This document shows, one piece after another, positions 1-8,829 of a stretch of 33,568 bases of DNA (its first letter is position 1; each line of letters starts with the position of its first letter). A program made the position numbers and the translations under genes. This stretch comes from CAZAMT01 sp964486145 (GTDB lineage Bacteria; Bacteroidota; Bacteroidia; Bacteroidales; JAAAOM01). Below the pieces are notes generated by a model that made no database searches, was not told the DNA's origin, and worked only from the letters and a program-made list of their open reading frames with translations. The stretch spans positions 1-33,568 of the forward strand of contig CAZAMT010000012.1 of assembly GCA_964486145.1 (NCBI GenBank). The letters run 5' to 3'.

Positions 1-74
1 TATCCGCGTTCCATTTATCCTAATAATCATGCTCCCCGCTTTGGCCGGACATGCTTGTGCTGCCAAACCTGGAA

Positions 75-1541
75 TTAATTATACGCGGGACAGAGCTTTC
101 CATAGCTTCCTGATCGATAGGGATTTTTATCTTCCCGGCACTGAAAAATGAGATTCAAGCCAAAATGAAGATTTAATGCTTTGGAATTATAAGGAACGGG
201 TATGCCGCTTGCTGCATCCTGTGCAAAAACGATGGGGATAACATCTGTTACAACGTAAAATTGCACAATGTTGTTACCGGCAACAATTCCGCCGCCTACA
301 TTTTGGTAACTCCTGTTCATTAATGAATAACTTACAATGCCATGGATGCTTTTTATCGGGCTGTACATCACCGAAAAAGTAAGAGACGGGTAGATGTTCC
401 GGTTATGCATATCGGCACGGAAAGTTGCCCCGGCAGAAATTTTTTTGTTATGCGAATATTTTGCTGCTGTATAAAACCTTGCCGGTACCATGCCGAAATA
501 GGGGCTTTGGTTCGTATTGTAGGCGAAACTTTTTTGAATTGAATCTGCCAGCGACTCAATCAAGTCAACATCATCAGTATTTCCGGTATATCCATTCAGA
601 TCAAATCCATCGAAAATAAAATTACCTTCTTCTGTAAAACTGTTTATGTTCGATTTCCAGCGTATAAATCCGAGATCGGTGATGCTTGCCGAAAGCGTTA
701 TTTTTTCCGAATAATCATAAATCAGGCCGACATCCATTCCCATTCCACGATTCTTATTAAAAACGAAATCTCTTGGTACATTGGAAAATGCATTTTCCAT
801 ACTGACGCCCGAAACCATGCCATTACCATCATACTCAATCATCATCGGGAACGAGTTTTTTTGGGTGAATGCACTTTGAACATCAAGAACGATGGGGTTT
901 TCATCAGTATCCAATACGAGCTTTGATTTTTGTGTTATTCCGTTAAAGGCACCCTGCAGATATTTTAAGCTTCCGCCAAGCCTAAGGTTTGATGCATACT
1001 GAGTTGATGCAGTAACGCCAATACTGAAAAATGAGGATGCATTTATGAATGTATTGCTCAGGTTTAAATCATTCGGACTGTTATTTTGTAGATCCCAATT
1101 GCCATCGGTTGCCTCAAACAAGTCTTTTGGCCCTCCGGCCGTGATGAATGTTTTCAGGCCAATATGCGCTGAAAAATATCGACTTTGTTTTTCAAGCCCG
1201 CCACCGAGGAGGGTAATTTCATTCCCAAAGAAAATCCGGTTATTTCTTCCGGAAAGGTTACTCAGGTTTTCATAGTTAATGTAATTCAGATTATCTGCCG
1301 CATTATATCCAATGATATCCTTGTACGAAAAAATATTATTTCCTGCATTTATCATAATTCCTGAAAGAACCGGGATTTCTATGAACGACTTACAGTGGTA
1401 GCCAACGGCAGGATTCATTTGGATGGATTGTGGAAGTTGATGTATGAGATAAAGGGAGTTGACCTGTCCATAGGACTGAATTGTCAAAGTCAAAGTAAAG
1501 AGAAAGGAAAACAGCATTTTTTTCCGAATGCAGGGTGCCAT
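75..1541 (-). CDS. DUF5723-like outer-membrane beta-barrel protein
   Basis: Secreted protein of 488 residues, probably an outer-membrane beta-barrel. The N-terminus has a basic start, a hydrophobic segment at about residues 9-22 and a likely cleavage after SYGQ (about residue 26), which is a signal peptide with the Bacteroidota-typical Gln after cleavage. The mature part has no other hydrophobic helix and is rich in alternating aromatic and polar residues, Gly and Asn. It opens with an 'HQLPQSIQMNPA' segment like that of the DUF5723 / PorV-like families of this phylum. The molecular function is unknown. ATG 1541 is the first start; a second Met at residue 9 (1517) would give a more typical short signal peptide. 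It starts 4 bp after the stop of the upstream lipoprotein gene, so the two are probably one operon. Family assignment is from recall of the sequence style, not a search. Confidence 0.75.
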   Translation of the reverse strand: MAPCIRKKMLFSFLFTLTLTIQSYGQVNSLYLIHQLPQSIQMNPAVGYHCKSFIEIPVLSGIMINAGNNIFSYKDIIGYNAADNLNYINYENLSNLSGRNNRIFFGNEITLLGGGLEKQSRYFSAHIGLKTFITAGGPKDLFEATDGNWDLQNNSPNDLNLSNTFINASSFFSIGVTASTQYASNLRLGGSLKYLQGAFNGITQKSKLVLDTDENPIVLDVQSAFTQKNSFPMMIEYDGNGMVSGVSMENAFSNVPRDFVFNKNRGMGMDVGLIYDYSEKITLSASITDLGFIRWKSNINSFTEEGNFIFDGFDLNGYTGNTDDVDLIESLADSIQKSFAYNTNQSPYFGMVPARFYTAAKYSHNKKISAGATFRADMHNRNIYPSLTFSVMYSPIKSIHGIVSYSLMNRSYQNVGGGIVAGNNIVQFYVVTDVIPIVFAQDAASGIPVPYNSKALNLHFGLNLIFQCREDKNPYRSGSYGKLCPAYN

Positions 1542-1545
1542 GGCT

Positions 1546-3201
1546 CTAATTATTTGATGACCCTTTTAAATCGAGAACCAATCCAAGGTTTATTTCAAGA
1601 AACTGATCCTTATAGATACCTACATTTGCGGGAGAATTTTCTGAGTATCCCGCTGTTTGAACATGTACATTGCTAATGAGATGGTTTACATCTTGTTTGA
1701 ACATCTCAAATTTTGCTCTGTCTACTTCAGCAATGATGGGGTCACTTTTCTTTGCTTCCGTAGCATCATCATTTTGAGCGGCAGGCAGTATAACCTGTCT
1801 TTCATCAAACAGCGAATCAACAACAGCAAGATTTTCATTTGCAAGATAAACCTGTAAATTGAAAGCAATGGGAAATCCGTTGGTTACTTTAAAACGAAAA
1901 TACACTTTTTCAAGCTGCTCATAATCTTTGGAAATGAAATCGGATATTAAAAAGTTCATGGTATCAGTTAGCGATAAAAACCGGGCGTAGCCATACAGTG
2001 GTAGTTCAAGGTTTACGTTGAAACTGGTCCTGCTATCTTTGCGAATAAAATGCTCCCCTGTTTCCAGGTAAGGATTGACGTGTAACTGACTTTCAAAGGT
2101 AAGTTGTTCTGGTTTTGAATCCGAATGTTCGGAGAAATTCCATTGGTCGTGCAATACAGCCAAACTGTCATTTGCTTTTCTATCAGGTGATGAAACACCG
2201 GGATAATTATAAACCCATGGTGTTTGTTCATTGGGCACGGCTTCACCATCAATGGGTTGCCAGTTGTTTTGTTCTGTATGTGTTCGAAAATCCGATAAAC
2301 CAATTCCAACAGGTATTCCAACGGAATTTTCTGTGATGATGGTCATTTCGGGTTGTGAAAAATGGAAAGTACCTTCAGGAATCGACTTATATATATCCAA
2401 ATCAATGGTATTGGAAGGTAAATTTATGGCATAACCTGAAAAATTCCCATAAATGGTTTCGTATATGAAATTTTCAAATGACAGGTGATAAGCAATGATT
2501 TCTGAATTTGCAGGAATTACGGTGTTTGAAGGATAAAATACGGAATGTACTACTACAGGAAACGAACCGATCATATCTCCATGCTTTTGCATTTCAAGCA
2601 CATATCCTTCGAGAGATTCGGAGTAATTTCCATTTGCTTCCAGGGCAACCTCATAACTGTTATTATTTCTTAACATGGTTGGCATTTCAACTCTGTATGA
2701 GACGTTAAGATCAAATTCAGAGGATGTAGTTATTTCAAATTCCAGTTGTTCAATCAATATTCGAGAAATGCGGGACTCATTCATTTGTGGTGAGACTGCG
2801 ATTTCAAGCCAGGCAGTATCCCTTGTTTCGTATTGTGCATCAATAGTTTCAAGAAAAACATCCTGGCCTGACTCATTATTCAGGGCACCACTTTCCCCGA
2901 AGTTATCAATGGAAAAAATATCACCAAGCAGCGGCGATTCAAATCTGGTTTGATAGAACAATGTTAAAAGACCGTTTTCATCCGTCCGGGTGATCCGCTG
3001 GTCGTGCGGGTCAAAAAAATCGTCCATTGTAAATGTTCGGTATCCAACAGGGCTGGCTACCCCGGCGTGAAAATCCGGTCTAAAATTGAGTTCGGAAGAA
3101 TCAAAGGTTTCTTTGACACAAGCAGGAAAAAATACAAGCACTACCAGAACTATAATTGCAGTACTGAAAACGTTGAATTTTATTTTTTGATGCGCTGACA
3201 T
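1546..3201 (-). CDS. Large lipoprotein of unknown function
   Basis: Protein of about 551 residues with a lipoprotein signal peptide: a hydrophobic stretch followed by the lipobox-like 'FFPAC', with the acylated Cys at about residue 28 from ATG 3201. The rest is soluble-looking and beta-rich, with no motif I recognise. It is probably exported and attached to the outer membrane. The frame stays open to a TTG at 3213, but ATG at 3201 gives a cleaner N-terminus (MSAHQKIKFN), so I use it. The downstream barrel gene begins 4 bp after this stop, suggesting that the lipoprotein and barrel are made together and may interact. I do not name a function. Confidence 0.75.
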   Translation of the reverse strand: MSAHQKIKFNVFSTAIIVLVVLVFFPACVKETFDSSELNFRPDFHAGVASPVGYRTFTMDDFFDPHDQRITRTDENGLLTLFYQTRFESPLLGDIFSIDNFGESGALNNESGQDVFLETIDAQYETRDTAWLEIAVSPQMNESRISRILIEQLEFEITTSSEFDLNVSYRVEMPTMLRNNNSYEVALEANGNYSESLEGYVLEMQKHGDMIGSFPVVVHSVFYPSNTVIPANSEIIAYHLSFENFIYETIYGNFSGYAINLPSNTIDLDIYKSIPEGTFHFSQPEMTIITENSVGIPVGIGLSDFRTHTEQNNWQPIDGEAVPNEQTPWVYNYPGVSSPDRKANDSLAVLHDQWNFSEHSDSKPEQLTFESQLHVNPYLETGEHFIRKDSRTSFNVNLELPLYGYARFLSLTDTMNFLISDFISKDYEQLEKVYFRFKVTNGFPIAFNLQVYLANENLAVVDSLFDERQVILPAAQNDDATEAKKSDPIIAEVDRAKFEMFKQDVNHLISNVHVQTAGYSENSPANVGIYKDQFLEINLGLVLDLKGSSNN

Positions 3202-3378
3202 TTGTATACACAAACGATAATACTTGATTTTTTATTTTGAAACTAACCACATTCGTAAAGGTGCTTCCATGGTTTTGATGGCCGCTTTAATGATAAACAA
3301 ATCTAATTGTCTTATTGTTTGGCTGGCCAGTTGCAATGGTATAAGAACTTTAAAAATAACAATTGGCCATGGTTGGCG

Positions 3379-3951
3379 CTATTTCAAATTTTCTTCCACA
3401 AAGTGGATCAACGAATGGATAATTTTGATGTGGATCTCCTGTATTCTATCCGAGTAATCGCTGTAGGGAGCCCTGATTTCGATATCACTTAGTTTGGCGA
3501 GCTCTCCACCCGATTTTCCGGTAAGCGAAACAATACGCATATTCTTGCTTCTTGCTACCTCTGCAGCTTTCACTATATTTTTTGAATTTCCGCTTGTGCT
3601 AATGGCCAGTAAAATATCGTCTTCGTTTCCTAAACCTTCAATAAATCGTGAAAATATACTTTCAAAGCCATAATCGTTTGCAGCGCAGGTAATATGTGCA
3701 GGATCAGAAATGGCAATGGCCGGGAGTGAAGGCCGTTCCTCACGGAACCGGCCCGAAAGTTCTTCGGCAAAATGCATGGCATCGCTCATGGACCCTCCAT
3801 TTCCGCAGGCAATAATTTTTTTTCCTGACTGGATGGTTTCAACAATCAGCATTCCTGCATGTTTTAAAGAAATGAAGTTTTCCTCTTTTTTTATAAATTC
3901 ATGAAGTACCTTTTGCGCTTCTAAGAAATCTTCTTTAAATATTTCAGACAT
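3379..3951 (-). CDS. gmhA: Phosphoheptose isomerase (sedoheptulose-7-phosphate isomerase)
   Basis: Converts sedoheptulose 7-phosphate to D-glycero-D-manno-heptose 7-phosphate, the first step of heptose synthesis for LPS; cytosolic. The 190-residue length matches the family (E. coli 192). It is a single SIS domain: CGNGGSMSDA at residues 49-58, HFAEELSGRF at 60-69, the phosphate-binding STSGNS at 118-123 and RIQEIHIKIIH near the C-terminus. By alignment to the E. coli enzyme with an offset of one, the zinc site would be H60, E64, Q171 and H179, all present. It stands alone on this strand, divergent from the ion channel gene. A family 9 glycosyltransferase that could use the heptose lies about 15 kb away. 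Confidence 0.9.
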   Translation of the reverse strand: MSEIFKEDFLEAQKVLHEFIKKEENFISLKHAGMLIVETIQSGKKIIACGNGGSMSDAMHFAEELSGRFREERPSLPAIAISDPAHITCAANDYGFESIFSRFIEGLGNEDDILLAISTSGNSKNIVKAAEVARSKNMRIVSLTGKSGGELAKLSDIEIRAPYSDYSDRIQEIHIKIIHSLIHFVEENLK

Positions 3952-4051
3952 CGCACTTATTTTTATTCAAAGTAAAATTAAAATTGATAATTATGCGCAA
4001 TTTTTTTACCTTATTCCACTTTGGACTTGCTTTACGAATTGAATTCATACA

Positions 4052-4852
4052 ATGAGTAACATGCGAAAGAAAACATATAGCGTTATATTTGAATCGGATA
4101 CACCGGAAGGAAAAACATTTGACATCATTTTGTTAGTCATCATCCTTATAAGTGTATTTGTTGTCATTCTGGAAAGTGTTCCCCAACTTCAAGGTGATTA
4201 TTGGCTCCTTTTCCGGGTGATTGAGTATATCGTAACCATCATTTTTTCTATTGAATATTTATTGAGAATCTGGTCGGCTAAAAAAGCTGTAAAATATATT
4301 TTTAGTTTCTATGGGGTCATCGATTTTCTATCGGTTATACCTACCTACATTGCGTTTTTCATTGCCGGTGCACAAAGTTTGCTGATCATTCGGGCCATCC
4401 GATTGTTACGGGTTTTCAGAATTTTAAAAATAACCAGGTATTCAAATGAAAGCGCCATACTAACCAGGGCATTGATTGCCAGCCGGGTGAAAATCAGTGT
4501 TTTTCTTTTTGCGGTGCTTACCATCGTATTGATCATAGGTACGGTAATGTATTTGATAGAGGGAGCTGATGCCGGATATACAAGTATCCCCCAAAGTATT
4601 TACTGGGCTATTGTTACACTTACCACGGTGGGCTACGGCGATATTACACCACAAACAGCGATCGGACAGCTTATATCAGGATTTGTTATGGTACTGGGTT
4701 ATGCTATTATTGCAGTGCCAACCGGAATAGTAACAGGCGAATTGGTGCAATCAGCAAAATACAGCGATAAGTCGCGAAAATGTTTACATTGCGGATTGGC
4801 CGCGCACGAAAATGATGCATTATTCTGTAAACAATGTGGACAAAAACTTTAG
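4052..4852 (+). CDS. Voltage-gated-type potassium channel with C-terminal zinc ribbon
   Basis: Inner-membrane cation channel subunit of 266 residues with a six-transmembrane architecture. Hydrophobic segments lie at about 23-42 (S1), 54-72 (S2), 84-105 (S3), 145-167 (S5) and 203-223 (S6). S4 (about 111-128) carries Arg/Lys at regular spacing (IIRAIRLLRVFRILKI). The pore helix and selectivity filter TTVGYGD are at 191-197, which predicts potassium selectivity and a tetramer. After S6 the protein ends in a short domain with CLHCG (244-248) and CKQC (259-262), a four-Cys zinc ribbon, in place of an RCK or cyclic-nucleotide domain. ATG 4052 is the first start. The gene is divergent from gmhA, with 100 bp between starts. 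Confidence 0.88.
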   Translation: MSNMRKKTYSVIFESDTPEGKTFDIILLVIILISVFVVILESVPQLQGDYWLLFRVIEYIVTIIFSIEYLLRIWSAKKAVKYIFSFYGVIDFLSVIPTYIAFFIAGAQSLLIIRAIRLLRVFRILKITRYSNESAILTRALIASRVKISVFLFAVLTIVLIIGTVMYLIEGADAGYTSIPQSIYWAIVTLTTVGYGDITPQTAIGQLISGFVMVLGYAIIAVPTGIVTGELVQSAKYSDKSRKCLHCGLAAHENDALFCKQCGQKL

Positions 4853-4862
4853 TTGCATCATA

Positions 4863-4898
4863 TTTGTTCTACTGTGAGAAAATAAATTGATAATTTTG
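4863..4898 (+). promoter_or_regulatory. Putative promoter of the 98-residue protein gene and mutL
   Basis: A perfect Bacteroidota -7 element, TAATTTTG (4891-4898), lies 20 bp before ATG 4919. A TTTG at 4863-4866 could be the -33 element, but the 24 bp spacing is a few bases longer than usual. Sequence match only. Confidence 0.45.
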
Positions 4899-4918
4899 TT
4901 GTTCAAAACATCATTGAT

Positions 4919-5215
4919 ATGGGAATACCAAGTTTATTTAAGACACCAAGACACCGGCAATTTAATTATCAGCCACTATACTACAATCAGCAAAAAGAGG
5001 AATTACAGGAAAGGATCCGCAAAATTGAACGTGAAATGGGGGTGAGTAAAAAGGATGAATCCGGTTATCGATCCGGAATACAACGCGGGCATATGCGCGG
5101 ACATTTCAGGGATACGAAAAGATTAAAAAAACAATCGAATGTTCGGCTGCTTATTATTCTTCTTGCCTTGTTTGCACTGGCTTATTATCTAGTTTATAAT
5201 AACCTGTTCACTTAG
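4919..5215 (+). CDS. Small single-pass membrane protein next to mutL
   Basis: Uncharacterised protein of 98 residues. Residues about 20-45 are charged and likely coiled coil (QQKEELQERIRKIEREMG). A basic linker rich in Arg, Gly and His follows, then one transmembrane segment near the C-terminus (about 76-94, LLIILLALFALAYYLVY). With a basic cytosolic part before a C-terminal anchor, it is probably tail-anchored in the inner membrane. It ends 3 bp before the mutL start, so the two genes are almost certainly cotranscribed. I know of no function and the pairing with mutL does not reveal one. Confidence 0.75.
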   Translation: MGIPSLFKTPRHRQFNYQPLYYNQQKEELQERIRKIEREMGVSKKDESGYRSGIQRGHMRGHFRDTKRLKKQSNVRLLIILLALFALAYYLVYNNLFT

Positions 5216-5218
5216 CTC

Positions 5219-7048
5219 ATGTCTGATATAATCAAAGTTTTACCGGATGCTGTAGCGAATCAGATTGCAGCAGGAGAAGTTGTTCAGCGTCCTGCTTCTG
5301 TTGTTAAAGAACTTATTGAAAACTCAGTTGATGCAGGCAGCCGGAACATTACGGTGAATATTAAAGATGGCGGACGCACGCTTGTGCAGGTGATGGATGA
5401 TGGCAACGGCATGACACCTACGGATGCACGGCTTAGTTTTGAACGTCACGCGACATCAAAAATAAAACATGCGAATGATTTGTTTTGTATCCGAACCATG
5501 GGTTTTCGGGGCGAGGCCCTGGCGTCCATTGCCGCTATTGCCGATGTTTCGTTGATTACAAAACAATCAGCGGATGAGTTGGGTACAAATCTGAATATCA
5601 GGGGGTCAGAAGTAATATCACAGGAACCCGAATCGTGCAACAATGGCACAAATATTTTGGTTAAAAACCTGTTTTTTAATGTGCCCGCTCGAAGAAAATT
5701 TCTCAAAACCGTAGCAACCGAGTTCAGACATATCATTCATGAGTTTCAGCGGGTAGCCCTTTGTCATCCGGAGATTGCCTTTTCATTAATTCATAACGGC
5801 GAAGATGTGTACAATCTTACCTCTTCAAAACTGAGGCCGCGCATCATCCAAATGCTTGGTAAAAACATGAACCAACACCTTGCTACTATTGAAACCGAAA
5901 CAAGCATTATTAAAATTAAAGGATATATTGGAAAGCCGGATATTGCAAAAAAACGGATGGGTGAACAGTATTTCTTTGTGAATGGGCGATACATGCGACA
6001 CCCTTATTTTAACAAGGCAGTTATGAAAGCATATGAAAGACTGTTACCCTCGGATGTTTTTCCAACTTATTACATTTATTTTGAAACAAATCCTGAAAGT
6101 ATTGATATTAATATTCACCCGACCAAAACTGAAATAAAATTTGAAAATGAACAGGCAATTTTCCAGATTCTTCAAGCTTCAGTAAAGGAAGGGCTGGGAA
6201 GGTTTAACCTTGTTCCATCCATTGATTTTGATACACCAGGAGTAATTGATATTCCGGTACCGAAAAGGGATGGTGAAATTAAACCTCCATCCATCAATGT
6301 AAATCCGGATTACAATCCGTTTCAACCATCAGTGAGCCAAAAAGGCCGAAGCAGCGGTAACTGGTCATTGCATAAAGAAAACAAGGATAACTGGGAAAAT
6401 ATGTATTCGGGGTTCGAGAAAAAAGAACAAGAGATAGAATTAAATTTTGATGGTGATAAAGACAGTATATCTGAGAAAAGCGGACCTGTTGACAAGTTTT
6501 TACAGCTAAAGGGTCGTTTTATTCTTACTCCTGTTAAATCCGGAATAATGTTGATTGATCAAAAGAGGGCACACGAAAGGGTTTTATTCGAAAAATTTAT
6601 TCGAACAATGGCTTTTAACCAGGGGCTTTCGCAAAAAAGCTTGTTTCCAAAAACCATCGAATTATCTGTGGATGATTTTTCACTTGTCATGGAAATGAAA
6701 GAAACGCTCACTCAAATTGGTTTTCAAATTGAAGAATTTGGCAAATCAGCCATTGTTGTAAACTCCTATCCGGCAGAAGCTGCTGATATTGATCCCCAGG
6801 ATTTACTGGATGAACTGGTGAAGCGCTATAAAGAATCAAAAGGAACAGAAAAAGTAAACATCAAGGAAAAAATTGCCACTGCCCTTGCAAGGGCATCTTC
6901 GGTGAGGTACGGGCAACGTTTAACGAACGAAGAAATGAGAGAATTGTTTGATAAGCTTTTTGCAAGTGAAATGCCAAATTATTCTCCGTCCGGTAAACCT
7001 GTCATACAAATTGTGAATATGCATGAGCTGGAGGCTCGTTTTCAATGA
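5219..7048 (+). CDS. mutL: DNA mismatch repair protein MutL
   Basis: Mismatch-repair ATPase that links mismatch recognition by MutS to strand removal; cytosolic. The 609 residues fit the family. The N-terminal GHKL ATPase is complete: NQIAAGEVVQRPASVVKELI from about residue 14, DDGNGM near 61-66, RHATSKI near 80 and GFRGEALASIAA near 97. The transducer domain follows (NGRYMRHPYF, NIHPTKTEIKF), then a variable linker (about 340-420) and the C-terminal dimerisation domain. The usual endonuclease motif DQHAxxE reads DQKRAHE (about 446-452), and the late CPHGRP motif reads YSPSGKP (about 587-593). The metal-dependent nicking activity is therefore doubtful. ATG 5219 is the natural start, 3 bp after the upstream stop. 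Confidence 0.95.
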   Translation: MSDIIKVLPDAVANQIAAGEVVQRPASVVKELIENSVDAGSRNITVNIKDGGRTLVQVMDDGNGMTPTDARLSFERHATSKIKHANDLFCIRTMGFRGEALASIAAIADVSLITKQSADELGTNLNIRGSEVISQEPESCNNGTNILVKNLFFNVPARRKFLKTVATEFRHIIHEFQRVALCHPEIAFSLIHNGEDVYNLTSSKLRPRIIQMLGKNMNQHLATIETETSIIKIKGYIGKPDIAKKRMGEQYFFVNGRYMRHPYFNKAVMKAYERLLPSDVFPTYYIYFETNPESIDINIHPTKTEIKFENEQAIFQILQASVKEGLGRFNLVPSIDFDTPGVIDIPVPKRDGEIKPPSINVNPDYNPFQPSVSQKGRSSGNWSLHKENKDNWENMYSGFEKKEQEIELNFDGDKDSISEKSGPVDKFLQLKGRFILTPVKSGIMLIDQKRAHERVLFEKFIRTMAFNQGLSQKSLFPKTIELSVDDFSLVMEMKETLTQIGFQIEEFGKSAIVVNSYPAEAADIDPQDLLDELVKRYKESKGTEKVNIKEKIATALARASSVRYGQRLTNEEMRELFDKLFASEMPNYSPSGKPVIQIVNMHELEARFQ

Positions 7049-7070
7049 TGGTACACAAATTGTTTATCAA

Positions 7071-7104
7071 TTTGGATATTTTTTAATGAATAATATAAAC
7101 TTTG
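7071..7104 (+). promoter_or_regulatory. Putative promoter of the first rhomboid gene
   Basis: TTTG (7071-7074) and TATAAACTTTG (7094-7104) resemble the Bacteroidota -33 and -7 elements at about 20 bp spacing. The -7 box has one base too many between TA and TTTG, so the match is imperfect. It lies 24 bp before ATG 7129. Confidence 0.35.
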
Positions 7105-7128
7105 TAAGAAGAATTTAAAGAAAACAGA

Positions 7129-7863
7129 ATGAGAAATTATAGTTCAGGTGGCTTTGGCAGTATTCCTCCGGTGGTGAAAAATTTGCTGATTATTAATGTA
7201 TTGTTGCTTTTGGCCACCTATGTTGTTGGTACAGCCTTTCAGGTAAATTTGATTGAAGAGTTGGGATTATATTTCCCTGCGTCCGGTAAATTTCATCCTT
7301 ACCAGATAGTAACTCATATGTTTATGCATGGCGGATGGTTTCATTTGTTTTTTAATATGTTTGCTCTATGGATGTTTGGCCGCGTGCTGGAGAGCGTTTG
7401 GGGGCCTAAACGTTTTTTTCTTTATTATGTAATTACTGGTTTGGGTGCGGCTGGATTTCATTTGCTGGTAAATTATATTAACTATAAGTCATTGACAAAT
7501 AGTCTTTCACAGGAAGAAATCAGGATCATCGTTGAACAGGGCAGGCAAATGACAAGATTTCCGAACGTGGAAATGAGAGATTTGGCAGTACTTTTAAATA
7601 CACCAACAGTTGGAGCCTCCGGTGCCGTTTTTGGGGTTTTACTCGGATTTGGAATGTTGTTTCCGAATACCCGTTTGATGTTGTTATTTCCTCCCATACC
7701 AATCAAAGCCAAATACCTCGTTATAGGTTATGGTGCACTGGAACTGTATCTCGGACTGACACAACCCGGTAGCAACATTGCCCATTTTGCCCATCTCGGT
7801 GGAATGGTGTTCGGTTTTTTTCTTATTAAATACTGGAATAAAAAAGGTGATAGTTTTTATTAA
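7129..7863 (+). CDS. Rhomboid family intramembrane serine protease (first copy)
   Basis: Integral-membrane protease of 244 residues that cleaves transmembrane substrates within the bilayer. It has about six hydrophobic segments. The rhomboid motifs are all present: HGGWFHLFFNM (about 66-76) with WMFGRVLE after it, the catalytic Ser in GASGAVFG (Ser at about 164) and the catalytic His in AHLGG (about 223). A long polar insert (about 120-155) separates two transmembrane helices. It starts about 80 bp after mutL and is followed 60 bp later by a second rhomboid gene. The substrate is unknown. Catalytic residues are intact, so it should be an active protease. Confidence 0.92.
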   Translation: MRNYSSGGFGSIPPVVKNLLIINVLLLLATYVVGTAFQVNLIEELGLYFPASGKFHPYQIVTHMFMHGGWFHLFFNMFALWMFGRVLESVWGPKRFFLYYVITGLGAAGFHLLVNYINYKSLTNSLSQEEIRIIVEQGRQMTRFPNVEMRDLAVLLNTPTVGASGAVFGVLLGFGMLFPNTRLMLLFPPIPIKAKYLVIGYGALELYLGLTQPGSNIAHFAHLGGMVFGFFLIKYWNKKGDSFY

Positions 7864-7876
7864 TAACAGGATGAAT

Positions 7877-7884
7877 TACGTTTG
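7877..7884 (+). promoter_or_regulatory. Possible -7 promoter element before the second rhomboid gene
   Basis: TACGTTTG matches the Bacteroidota -7 consensus TAnnTTTG, 39 bp before ATG 7924. I see no clear -33 element at the right distance. The second rhomboid and the downstream gene may therefore have their own start besides readthrough. Confidence 0.35.
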
Positions 7885-7923
7885 TAAAATTATATGCTTG
7901 CATTTTTTTGATATAACAGAATA

Positions 7924-8829
7924 ATGAATGGAATTTTAGATGAATTAAAGGCCTCTTTCAGACGAGGCGGTATTGTGGTTAAACTGATTTATATTAATCT
8001 GGCGGTATTCCTTGCCATCAGGATCCTTTGGGTGATCCTTACACTTTCAGGGCTGGGATATTTGCAGGAACCTGTGTTGCGGTTTCTGGCGGTACCGGCT
8101 AATTTGTCAACATTGCTTGTGCGTCCATGGACCGTTTTCACCTACATGTTTTTGCATGAAGGTTTTCTTCACATACTATTCAATTTGTTATGGTTATATT
8201 GGTTTGGCCGGATTTTTCTTCATTACCTTACTTCAAAACAATTGCTGAATACCTATATTCTGGGTGGTTTATCGGGTGCAGCACTCTATATTTTGATGTT
8301 TAATCTGTTACCTGTATTTGAACCTGTTGCAGGAGCAGCTATAGCCCTTGGCGCATCTGCTGCCGTTATGGCCATTGCCATTACCATTTCAGTGTATGTT
8401 CCCGATTACACCCTGAACCTGATTTTTATTGGTCCGGTTAAACTAAAGTATATTGCGCTGGTTTTTATTATAACTGATGTCCTTCAGATTGCATCTACCA
8501 ATGCTGGTGGACATATTGCGCACCTCGGAGGTGCCATTTTTGGTATCTTATATGCACAACAATATAAAAAGGGAAATGATATTACCATGGGCTTCAGTAA
8601 AATAATGGATAGAATTGCTTCGATTTTCAAACCCAGGCAAAGGCTAAGGGTATCATACCGACGCAATAATGAGGAGGTAAAGAAGCAAACGGATTGGGAA
8701 TATAACCAACGCAGGATCACTGAACAGGAAAAAATTGACAAAATCCTGGATAAAATAGCCCAGTCAGGATATGAAAGCTTATCGAAACGCGAAAAGGAAA
8801 TACTGTTTAAGGCCGGAGAGAACAAATGA
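7924..8829 (+). CDS. Rhomboid family intramembrane serine protease (second copy)
   Basis: Second rhomboid-type protease, 301 residues. Motifs: HEGFLHILFNLLWLYWFGRIF (about 78-98), the catalytic Ser in GASAAV (Ser at about 145) and the catalytic His in HIAHLGG (about 199). Unlike the first copy it has a cytosolic C-terminal tail of about 85 residues (from about 215) that is basic and then charged and coiled-coil-like (RRITEQEKIDKILDKIAQ). A similar tail ending in 'SLSKREKEILF' is common in Bacteroidota rhomboids. Its stop overlaps the start of the next gene by 4 bp (ATGA), so translation is probably coupled. Substrates are unknown. Confidence 0.9.
   Translation: MNGILDELKASFRRGGIVVKLIYINLAVFLAIRILWVILTLSGLGYLQEPVLRFLAVPANLSTLLVRPWTVFTYMFLHEGFLHILFNLLWLYWFGRIFLHYLTSKQLLNTYILGGLSGAALYILMFNLLPVFEPVAGAAIALGASAAVMAIAITISVYVPDYTLNLIFIGPVKLKYIALVFIITDVLQIASTNAGGHIAHLGGAIFGILYAQQYKKGNDITMGFSKIMDRIASIFKPRQRLRVSYRRNNEEVKKQTDWEYNQRRITEQEKIDKILDKIAQSGYESLSKREKEILFKAGENK

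Noticed and set aside
1..30. A short minus-strand frame starting at ATG 30 after a GGGGAG sequence and running off the left edge (MIIRINGTRI).
   Set aside because: Only ten codons are visible, which is too few to call a gene. It may be the start of the next gene of the operon.
3202..3378. The 177 bp between the lipoprotein gene and gmhA, covered by plus-strand frames of 60-77 codons.
   Set aside because: The plus-strand frames lie antisense across real genes and have no protein-like features; I see no RNA gene or clear terminator.
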